Part shown: positions 14,611 to 23,924 of the stretch, piece by piece
Numbering within the stretch: position 1 is the first letter of the stretch
How the letters are laid out: each line of letters starts with the position of its first letter
Assembly (NCBI RefSeq): GCF_001039355.2
Contig: NW_019775946.1
Coordinates: 322,417-386,416 of the forward strand
Direction of reading: 5' to 3'
DNA: 64,000 nt
DNA from: Lingula anatina
Lineage: Eukaryota > Brachiopoda > Lingulata > Lingulida > Lingulidae
Made by a program: the position numbers and the translations under genes
Notes under the pieces: generated by a model
Seen by the model: the letters and a program-made list of their open reading frames with translations, nothing else
What the model was told of the DNA's origin: nothing
The model's database searches: none

Positions 14611-17600
14611 GTCTTTTCAATCATCGGTTGATTTTGGTGTGTGAAGTCATCTTCAAGGTCTTTCCTAATGTAGCATGAAAGAAATACCTGTTCAGCAATG
14701 GTGTAGAGTATGAGGCTAAAAGGATACTTATGATAACTAGAATGGCATCCTCTTTTCCCAGTGTAAAGAGCACTCCTTTGAACTAGAATATAACACTTCA
14801 GAATCTGCTTAGGGGAACTGAGAACATGTATCTTGCATGTGTTCAAGTTTGCATGTTTTTCTCGGATAGTTTTGAGTAATTTTTTGAGAGAAGATTAACC
14901 TGTATGAATAGTTTGTTATCATATCTTANACGAATGCGCTTACTCCAGCTGGTGGTACAATATCTGGAGGCGGTATCGCCTCTCTGATCCTCTAGTTTTG
15001 ATTGGTCTACCATTGTAGCTTTATTATGCACGTTATTGCTTTTAAGCAATTAATGCATTGTTCACCATATCAAGCGAGAAAATATTCCGCATCCATTATA
15101 GCCTCTTTTTCCATGGTTCAGGCCATGTTTTGGTTAAGTACCCTATATATCATGTATTCAACGAGAAATACAGAAGGGAAATGAAGCCAACGAAAAAAAA
15201 TATTTCAACCCACTTTGTTTTTATGTAAATAGAAGATAAAAGTTTCACCCTATGTTTATGGATATATACAGGTTAATCTGTACCTTAAGATGGCTACATC
15301 TCATGAAACAGAAAGAAGAAATGTTATCCTTCTTTAAAAGGACTGCACCTTAAAGTATTTGTCAGGTTTCATTTAGGGATTTGTGTTCAGAAAAAATAAA
15401 ACAAAGCCTCTTCTCATTTTTGTGGCATGAAGTGCCAGTTTGAACCCCAACCTTCACAATGGTTTATTAACCAATACAAGCCCACTCCTCACACCAAGAT
15501 GTGGCCTTAAGTTCCCTTTTCCTTCTTATTTACAGGAAGAATGCCAGAATTACATCCGCGTGATGCTCCAAAAAACTCAAGATGAACTCTTTGTATGTGG
15601 CACCTATGCATGTAGTCCAAGCTGCAAAACATACAGGATTCAACAGACTTTGGATGTAAGTGATCATGAAAACAATGCCAGGCATCAAAGTAACTGTCAT
15701 CTCCTCACCATTATCTTTCTCAGTATGGATGATGAAATCATTTTTTTAACAGAATGTAAGCAGTAGTAGGGGACTTGGTGCTATGTTAGCTAGGGTGACA
15801 CTTGTGATATATTTAATTGGAATATACTTCATTAAACCATTCTGAAGTCAGTAAGTTACTGACAAAAAGTGTGGTATAGTAATTTATTGATTTTCAAGCT
15901 AGATAGATTTCCTAATTACCTTTCTCTTAACCAGTTGTCATTTCTGTATTTCCAGGGTGGTATCAATTATCGTCAGATAGGTTCATTGTCCAATGCAAAA
16001 GGGGTGGCCCCCTATCTGCCACAGAGTAACAGCACTGCATTGTATGCAGGTGAGTGCACTGGCCAACATGGAGGGAAATAAAAAGAGAGAGGGGGTGGGG
16101 GAAGAATACCCTACACTTCTATTTTGTATACTGAGATGCCTATTACAGTTACATTTGCAATATGTTAAAAAATCAGCTTATACTGGTTTCTTTGTTAGAG
16201 ATTGAAGTGAAAATAAACTGATGTCACAGTCATTGTCCCTCTCTATTCTCATCAGTATATGGTGTGACAGCTAAGGGGTGGACAGGTGCATGTAATTACC
16301 ATTGCCATATAGTGCCAAGTGTTAAGTCCAGGTTTAATCATGGGCTAAGGGTCAGAGTACTTGAATTAAGTGCATTTAATGCTTGTTTAATGGTGCATTC
16401 AGTGAAGCAATCAGCAGGTGAAGGCAGTTTTGCCATATTTTCCATGTGGCCTGAATGATTATTGGATTTTTTTTTTTTTTTGCCAAAAAATGTGCTTTAT
16501 TTTTTACCAATACAATGCATCTTCAGCTAAATGCTTTTAAATAACAACCATGCGCATATTATTTCTGTGGCTAGTTTCCCTCAAACCCTTCATCAGTATG
16601 GAAATTTTACTTCTTTTTATTCCCCTGAAATAAATAAAAAAAGTTAACATTATGTAAGAAGTCTACTGTTACCAGCAAAAGCTTACATCGATTTTGTATT
16701 GTTTTTTCCCTAGGTGGAAAAATATATACTGCCACTGAATTACACTTTGATGGCAATGAACCTGTGATTTACAATGGAGATATCAGAGTACAGAGAAACT
16801 CCATGATGCTCAATGGTAGGTTGAAGGCTCATTAAGAAGATATGAAAATTGTCTTAAATTAAAGTTGCTTTTTTTTGTAGTTGAATTTTTAACACGGTTT
16901 TGCACCCTTTGTGTTCTATTTCTAATATGAAACTGTCAGTGGTATAAAACTTTCCATTCTTTTATTTTCAGTTCCCACACATTTTGTGAGCTCAATGGAA
17001 TATGAAGATAAAATTTATTTCTTCTTCAGTGAGCCAGCAGTTGAGTACATCAACTGTGGAAAGGTACATTATACATTTAAAAAAAAAAAAGAAAAAGAAT
17101 AAAGCACTGATCATCTTAACTGGAATTTCCTGCTGAACCCTGGTCCCTTAGTGCAAGGAGGCCTGATAACTGATTAATTTTAATGTGGAGCCAGATATGC
17201 TATTAGCTGTTAATGTATCTAGTGAGATGATGTGAAGATGGAGATTGCCACATCATGTAACGAGAAAGCAGGCCCAGTGATGGTGGTTTATCAGAATAAT
17301 TATCTGGCCTATGTTACCACCTTGGTATCTTTGTGATCTGGGAAGATAGCTATTGGTCAGGAGATGCTGATAAATACCACCAGTTAAGCATTTTGTTACA
17401 TGATATGGATCCTGAATTGCACATGTGTTATGCATTAATGTCATTTGGAATTATTGTTATTAATATTGTTGTTATTATTTTTTTTTCCTTTAGGCCATAT
17501 TTTCAAGGGTGGCCAGAGTGTGCAAAAATGACCAGGGAGGAAAGATCTTGCTGAAAAAAGAATTCACAACCTTCTTCAAAACCCGTCTCAACTGCTCCAT

Positions 17601-20600
17601 ACCAGGGGATTATCCTTTTTATTTTGATGAAATCCGTAAGTGCCTCTTTCATCTTAAAAGGTATTTATAAGTTCTGAGCACAGGAACCCCTTTGATTTAT
17701 TTAGAAGCTGCATTATCAATGGAACATCTTTGTGTATGTTGAAACCAGCTGCAGAAGTGTGTTCAGCAGGTATGTGTCATCCCACATTGATTTTTCCTGC
17801 AGACTGCCAGACACACACTGCCGTCTCGTCTGGGCTGTGGTGAGCCACAGGAGTGAGTCACATAGCCAGCAAAATCCCTTCAGGGAAATCATGTGCAAGC
17901 AATATTGGCAATTGCTGCAGCCTCCACCAGTCCCAATGTTAAACATGCAAAAAAAATAAATGGACACAGTTTCCTCCATTTCCCCAACGTGAGAAACCTT
18001 TGGGAATTAGCAGCCGAGCCTGATGCAACTTGATAATAGTTGATTTGCATTGATGAATTTAAATGTAGTCAATTTGGCAATCAAATAGCAATGTGCCTAA
18101 TGTTTCCATGTTATGTCAGTGGGTTGTAATGCTGTTAGAACGGATGATATAACTGCCAATCAGATGCAGAACACATGTAATATGTAGAATTTGTATTGAT
18201 TGCCACCAGATACTCCAGTAGGACGGAATAAAAATACACTTCTGTCTGCTAAATTAGCTGAAATAATGGGTGCTATGAAATGGAATATTTCCGATTCAGT
18301 TAATTGCATATTTTATTTATAGTGGTAACCTAATCACTGATCCTGTAATTGATTGTATTTGCACTTGCAATGACCTAATCAAAATAGATTTGATGGAAAT
18401 TAAAAAAACAAAGTGGCTATAAAGTTCTCTAGTAAGCAAAAAAATAAATTGAAAAATTTGAAAATGGCATGCATTAGGAAAGGCATTCTTTACATTTCTT
18501 TGTGCACTTAGGTATTTGTTTATTTTACAGAGGCGACATCTGACATGCACAAAGGTAATTACATGTCCTCCTCTGACCAGTCCAATGCCACGGACATGAT
18601 CTATGCTGTGTTCAACACCCCGCAGAACAGCATCCAGGGCTCGGCGATATGTGCATTCCGCTTCTCTGACATAATCCACGCATTCAGGGGGACATTCAAA
18701 GAACAGAAAGGAAAGGATTACAACTGGCAGTCTGCGCCCTTGGACAGCATACCAAGTCCACACCCAGCTGAGGTATTAAAAAATAAATAAAAACATTGGA
18801 ATTGAAAATTATACAGATACTATTACTATACTTATACTAAAAATAATTATGAAGAAAGAATCAGTGAATTTTATTTAATTTTTGAAAACTTTTTTCCATA
18901 CAGATTATTATTATTAATTCTTCTCCTTTCTGATCTTAATATCAAATGGTTGTGATTTCAGTGTGCCAACAGTTCAACAGTCATCGATGACATGACATTG
19001 AACTTTGTGCAGGAACATCCCATGATGGAATCTGCAGTACCTGCATTTGGTGGACAGCCAGTTGTCATGGCAACATCTCTAACGTGAGTTTCAAAATAAT
19101 GTTAAATTGCAACTTTTTCCCTGAAACTGCTTGAAATAACATGGTGGCTGTCTACTGGAAATGATATGTTGGTCGTTCAAATTCCCTAAACAAATTAATA
19201 TAGATAGAACAGAGAAAAGTGAATAATGCTTAAAAAGGCCTTAAGCAGCAGTGACCCCTGATGGTCACCTCCTAGGACAGTCATCTTTCTTTCCTTGTCA
19301 TGTGTTAAGACAAGACTGTGTATGCCAAGGTTGTTAGTCAGGCATTTCTTTCCTGACCCCTGGCAGTATCTGGCAGTCGGTATACGCACCTTACTTGAGA
19401 CAAGGACATTGACAAGATGATTTGGGAGGAAGTCATTCTGGTCATCCCCGAGGGGGGCATGCTGGCAAAGAAAGTTCATCTCAGTTTATGACTTTGTGAT
19501 TAATAGTATGCACAGTGTGCTGGATGACACCTAAATCCAGAAAAAATGCTTCTGGCAAAGTAACCAGCAAGTGGAATTTTTGGAATTTTGGGGCATTCAT
19601 TCAATTTTAAAATTCATTTGGTTTGGTACTGATACTAAACAAAAGTTCCAGAATTAAATATCATATCAGGATAAGGATGTTTGCCTGTTTACATTAATTG
19701 TTAGATCATTATCATTTTTCTCTCTCTTTTACAGTTCAACTTTTACCCAAATGGCTGTTGACTGGCAAAGAAGGGCTGGAGATGGACGCTACTATGATAT
19801 CATGTTTATTGGAAGAAGTAAGTTTATTTATTTATTTATTACCTGCTAAGTACTGTTTTCTTAATTACTGCTTTGAAATAGATGGAAGAACATATATCCT
19901 ATGTTGAGGTAAATTAAAATCTTGCACACGTTACCTTACTGTAATATATGTTCTTGATACTTTAGGTGATGGTTACGTATTGAAAACTATAAACAAAGGC
20001 AGAGGATCAGCCATTGAGACGGTCACAATTGAGGAAATTGAAGTCTTCAGAAACAAACCATTCACAAGTATGAAAATCTTCAGAAATCCTAATGGTGAGG
20101 AGAAACTGATTGTGGTGTCAGCACACCAGGTCAAAACCATTCCACTTCACAGGTGCCACCTACAGAAAACATGCAGGTAAGAAAGCAGGTTTGAAATATT
20201 TTTTCTTTGCAAATGGAAAAAAACATCAATGAATTTTTTTAAAAAAAATCCTTTTCTACGTGTTTTGGAATCTGTTATCTTGCAAAGTATAAGTTAAATT
20301 TTGACATTGTTATTTACAGTGCTTGTGTAGCATTACAAGACCCCTATTGCTCCTGGACAGAAGGAAAATGTGAGAACTCTATAAATGGCATTCAGAACAT
20401 CTACCAAGGTGTCAACTCCAGTTGTCCTGCTGACCCCTCCACTACAAAAGAATCCACAAGAGGTACGTAAGGGATGATTGTTACAGCATGTGCAGTAGAC
20501 ATAGGGACTGAACAAGGTTGACATAGAGTATATCCCCAAATTGCGCGTAGTTGACTGACTATTCTAAGATCAAGTAATTGGCCCATAATCATCATGATTA

Positions 20601-23600
20601 TAAGACCTGATATGATTTGTAAGTAATGAATGATTCATGGTGATTATCAGTTTGATTGATTAGAGTTGTCAGTCATATAGAAAGTATGATATAATTGACT
20701 TTGAGTAGGTCAATGTGCAATCTTGAATGTGTCATCATTGGTGCACGCAAAATCACTTGATAGACGTTTGTGAAGGTAGAGGTTTCTAGTGAAAGAACTT
20801 TGCATTTTCTTTTCTTCTGAAATTCCATAAATATTTAATCATGTTCTGTGGAAATGACCTGTTTTTATGCTAGTGATATTAAGCTGCTTGTTATTTGAAC
20901 AATACCCATAGAGGGCACTTTGTAAAGAGGGGAGCAATCCAGGCTAATGCGGTTTCCTTCCCTTGTTTCAATATAGTGACTACTCCAGCACCTGCAGTGA
21001 CATGTGCCCCCTGCATATGTCCACAGCCCACAGTCGGAGGGAGTCAGACCAGCCCGTTGAATAATAATAATGGGAAAACTGTGGTTACATCCACGGGTTA
21101 GTTTCCTATACATATACTGTAGTGTATAGTAAATATGGCACTAAAATAATATCTTTCTACTAGTTGTAGTTGCCTGGTGCTTTGTCTAACGAGTGTCTTG
21201 CCTATGTAATAATAGTCTGTTGGACTAGAGTACAAGAGTTAAATAGCACAAGTGTAGTTTTCTTAGCTTGTGGTGGATTAACTGCTAGTATTACTCTCTT
21301 CTGGTGTAGCAAAAAGCATTTCATAATCATTAAAACAATGAAAAAAGGAATATAGTCACAATTTACAGAATTTCAAGAAAAAAATGTTACACTAACAACT
21401 GGATTGCTTGTATAGAGCCTAGCATTTCTTTTGTGGCAGCTTAGTTATATTGTCTTGTTTGTGTGTCTGCTAGCAGGGTTGTATAGCTAACCAGAGCTCT
21501 TCCACGCCTCACAACGCAGCTCTTAGTGTTGCACTGTGTGTAGTGTCTGTCAGAACTTGTCTGGTTTACAGTTGTGTGTCCATTGGCTGTTCATCACCTC
21601 ACTCACCTACACCTGGTCTTCTTGCACTGAGACTGCCTTCCTCGCTGGCTTATAGAGAGACAGAACCTAGTCCAGCTATGTAGTCTCTTAAAGAAGCGTG
21701 GGCTCTTACTATGTGAGAATACATTTGTTATGATAACCTGGCTCTAGTAATCTAACAATTTAGTAGAGATAAAGGTTGACCCAAGCTGCCATGGCTCTGT
21801 AGTCTAGTACCTGCAGCAACTGCATGAGTTTGTAATACTAAAACCCTTAACCCTCTTTACCTTTATCTTTCTTTTGCATACTAGACATTTCCTGTGTGTT
21901 ATCCTTTCCCTCATCTCTTGTCTTCAAACACTTAAGCTTTATTCACTTGGAAGAAAAATGCATTTACTGTAAATCTAAGATTTAACTGAATATCTCTTGC
22001 TTTTAGAAATTTATTCTCATTTTTTAAAAAGTTCTTTCATTCTTTTGCTTTTATCCATGCATGCATACTCTTTTTATTTAAATCTTCAATGTTTTCATTT
22101 TCACTAGCCTCCTCATCTCCAGTTGATGGCGCTGGTGACAAAAAGAAAGACCAAGATATTAAAAATTCCAGTGCTGAGGCTCTTCCAAATGGTAAGGCTT
22201 GTTTCTTGTGGAATTCATTCTCACAATGGCGCCTTGCACTTTTATAGATATGTTGTATTTTATATCAAGTATTATATTCATAGATGTGAGTCTGACTGTC
22301 TATCCGTCTGTCTAACTGTCTGCCTGTCTGTCTGTCTGTTTGTCTGTGTCTTTTCAATCATCGGTTGATTTTGGTGTGTGAAGTCATCTTCAAGGTCTTT
22401 CCTAATGTAGCATGAAAGAAATACCTGTTCAGCAATGGTGTAGAGTATGAGGCTAAAAGGATACTTATGATAACTAGAATGGCATCCTCTTTTCCCAGTG
22501 TAAAGAGCACTCCTTTGAACTAGAATATAACCCTTCAGAATCTGCTTAGGGGAACTGAGAACATGTAGCTTGCATGTGTTCAAGTTTGCATGTTTTTCTC
22601 GGATAGTTTTGAGTAATTTTTGAGAGAAGATTAACCTGTATGAATAGTTTGTTATCATATCCTATAGAAATTGGTGGGAGCATATATATAATTATTATTT
22701 CATGTTAAAAAAATAGCAGGTATTCAATAATATAAATGAGATATTCACTGCTTAGGTGTAAGACCAGATACGCATGGTTTAAAAAGTCAGGCATGTCCAT
22801 TTTCATATGTATGCATCTTCATTTTGTCTGCTTCACTGGGCTTTTTTGACAGAAGTCATTATTTTGGTTGGGGAAATCTCCTGGAATGCTTTTTATTTAG
22901 TGAAAATTTGGTTTGCGATAATCATATTTTTGCAATGGCCACCTTAATATAACTGCAGCCATTGTGATATGAGTGAATTGCACAACTTAACAAGTCTTAA
23001 CACTTGGGTTTGCTTGATTTTGAATTTTTTTAAATCAAAAGCAATTGATATTTTGTTTGTTCAGTAAAACTAATATGCACTAACATTCATGTTGTATTGT
23101 TTTGGTATAGATGTGTGTTGTTTGATAACAATGGATGCACTAAGTACCCCTGTGTGTTTGACATGCCATTTGTGAGAAAATGGCTCTGCTGCCATCTCTC
23201 TCACACTGTACACACTGTAAACTCCAAGCTCAGGGTGCACATGTTTATTCCACTGCAGCTGCATATATGCTTAGCAGTCTCTACCCCTTAATAACCAGAC
23301 TTCACTTTTCAGCCTTAAATTGCTTTGGCCAGGCTAGCTGTTAAGGACAGGGACTGTGTCAGTGGTTTTGTCATTCTCCTGTTTTAAATGGACTTCGATG
23401 TTTTTTTTTTCTTATTGTTAATACTTTGTAGGTTATCACTTTGAAGAGGGATTATACAGTAAAAGCACCATTCAGCCACTGCTGGATACGAAGTCTGTCA
23501 TCATTTCATAAGAATTACTCTTCTCTTTACAGGAGATGTTCGCGTTGCTGCAGCTTCTGTTGGAGGCGGTGAGACAGCCTACAGTCCAGTGGTACTTGGC

Positions 23601-23924
23601 ATTGCTGTTGTTGTCGCAATTGTTGTATCTTTATTTGTCGGGTTTTTGAGCGGATATAAATTCAGCACGTATAATAAATCAAGGAGAAGAGACAATATAG
23701 ATACATCATACAAAGAGCCAAATGTGGAGCTGCAGAAAAGTCCAGGTCCTGACTATTACTCATCAAACTTTAATGACAATTCTGGTGGCTACAAGGACGT
23801 GCAAAAACAGTTGAATGTAGTGTTAAATATTCCAAAAAATCCATCAAAGTTACCGAATGGGAGTCCAGAGACCAAGGTTCATGTTCCAGAAAACCAACAA
23901 AAAGTGAGGAAAGTCTACTTATAG
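5840..23924 (+). CDS. Transmembrane semaphorin, class 1/6 type (5' end missing)
   Basis: Semaphorins are axon-guidance ligands/receptors that bind plexins through the seven-bladed sema propeller. Exons unique to the 5' part are 5840-5942, 6539-6584 and 7010-7072; then a 12-exon cassette present twice (7764-14441 or 15536-22191); then the terminal exon 23533-23924. Using three 5' exons, one cassette and the last exon gives 719 in-frame codons including the stop, without the signal peptide. Visible motifs: FKLFISDDNSVVIGG and YNLSLP (first blade), ECQNYIRV, FVCGT, STALYAG, IYFFFSEPAVEY, RVCKNDQGG, LNCSIPGD, FKEQKG, PLHRC, then a PSI domain with CVALQDPYCSW, a Thr/Pro/Ser-rich linker, one membrane helix and a short tail. 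There is no Ig domain and no thrombospondin repeats, which points to the invertebrate Sema1 / vertebrate Sema6 branch rather than Sema2, 3, 4 or 5. The gene symbol is left blank because the two classes cannot be separated by eye. Confidence 0.93.
7764..14441 (+). CDS. Semaphorin 12-exon cassette, copy 1 (most of sema domain, PSI, linker)
   Basis: Exons 7764-7883, 8184-8277, 8942-9043, 9228-9319, 9749-9890, 10796-11037, 11218-11339, 11983-12065, 12215-12425, 12567-12709, 13224-13343 and 14358-14441, all with GT-AG borders and compatible phases; total 1555 nt, so it enters in phase 0 and leaves in phase 1. It encodes propeller blades from KECQNYIRVM to PLHRCHLQKTC, the cysteine-rich PSI domain (CVALQDPYCSW, then further Cys), a CAPCICPQP segment and a Lys/Asp/Ser linker ending LPN. 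The phase-1 exit matches the terminal exon at 23533 but not the phase-0 entry of copy 2. Confidence 0.9.
9093..9133 (+). repeat. Poly-T run of 41 in a semaphorin intron, copy 1 only
   Basis: Uninterrupted T tract in the intron between the 8942 and 9228 exons. The homologous place in copy 2 (about 16866-16878) has only a short T run. It is the largest length difference between the copies in a simple repeat. Confidence 0.9.
14564..14612 (+). repeat. CTGT tetranucleotide microsatellite
   Basis: (CTGT)n with a few interruptions, in the intron after the linker exon of copy 1. The copy 2 equivalent at about 22313-22349 has fewer units. Translations of this tract give spurious Cys-Leu-Ser-Val or Thr-Asp-Arg-Gln repeats. 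Confidence 0.85.
14929..14995 (+). other. 67-bp junction between the two tandem copies, starts with an ambiguous base (N)
   Basis: The only N of the window is at 14929, exactly where homology of copy 1 to copy 2 ends. The following 66 bases match neither flank of the repeat and are more GC-rich than the surrounding intron. They contain a possible acceptor (TACTCCAG, ending 14948) followed by an open frame. In the phase left by the preceding linker exon this frame would encode GGTISGGGIASLIL and then TAG at 14993-14995. It may be a contig-join scar, a fragment from elsewhere or an alternative terminal mini-exon. Confidence 0.6.
14996..22664 (+). repeat. Direct tandem repeat of 7.7 kb, copy 2
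   Basis: 7669 bp, the partner of 7235-14928. Exon-to-exon offset varies only between about 7735 and 7772 bp because of small indels. After 22664 the sequence runs into unique intron and then the semaphorin terminal exon. Confidence 0.95.
15536..22191 (+). CDS. Semaphorin 12-exon cassette, copy 2 (near-identical to copy 1)
   Basis: Exons 15536-15655, 15956-16049, 16714-16815, 16972-17063, 17494-17635, 18531-18772, 18962-19083, 19735-19817, 19966-20176, 20320-20462, 20977-21096 and 22108-22191. Every exon has the same length as its partner in copy 1 (total 1555 nt) and all splice sites are intact. By eye there are 12 coding differences from copy 1: ten synonymous and two amino-acid changes (first residue Lys to Glu; Ala to Thr just after the PSI CSW motif). 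Several exons are identical. It is the copy contiguous with the terminal transmembrane exon. It is either a haplotype duplicate or a real recent duplication. Confidence 0.9.
22665..23532 (+). other. Unique semaphorin intron before the terminal exon
   Basis: Intron sequence that is single copy in the window, following the end of the duplicated block. AT-rich, ending in a pyrimidine tract and TTTACAG at 23532. Two overlapping 64-residue open frames on opposite strands at about 23070-23291 have no recognisable content. No other feature seen. Confidence 0.6.
23533..23924 (+). CDS. Semaphorin terminal exon: membrane span and cytoplasmic tail
   Basis: Enters in phase 1 after TTTACAG, matching exon 12 of either cassette. 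It encodes a Gly/Ala-rich stalk, one hydrophobic helix of about 22 residues (VVLGIAVVVAIVVSLFVGFL), a basic stop-transfer region (KSRRRDN) and about 80 further cytoplasmic residues rich in Asn, Pro, Lys and Ser. The protein ends VYL followed by TAG at 23922. The tail is much shorter than the several-hundred-residue tails of vertebrate SEMA6 proteins, and no FPPPP-type EVH1-binding motif is visible. The last residues fit a class II PDZ-ligand pattern (hydrophobic-x-hydrophobic). Confidence 0.9.

Larger units (their letters stand above)
7235..14928 (+). repeat. Direct tandem repeat of 7.7 kb, copy 1
   Basis: 7694 bp that match 14996-22664 throughout, introns included. Homology starts at TTTTGATTGGTCTACC inside the intron after semaphorin exon 3 and stops at GTTATCATATCTTA, immediately before an ambiguous base. 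Differences by eye are a few per cent in introns, mostly single bases and small indels, plus a poly-T run of 41 (9093-9133) that is much shorter in copy 2 and a longer CTGT repeat here. Confidence 0.95.

Noticed and set aside
14550-14846. Minus-strand frame with Thr-Asp-Arg-Gln repeats
   Set aside because: It is the translation of the CTGT microsatellite in a semaphorin intron; the copy 2 equivalent behaves the same way with a different length.
18317-18763. 148-residue minus-strand open frame
   Set aside because: It is antisense to the 18531-18772 semaphorin exon. The homologous region of copy 1 lacks an equally long frame, so it is not conserved even between the two copies.
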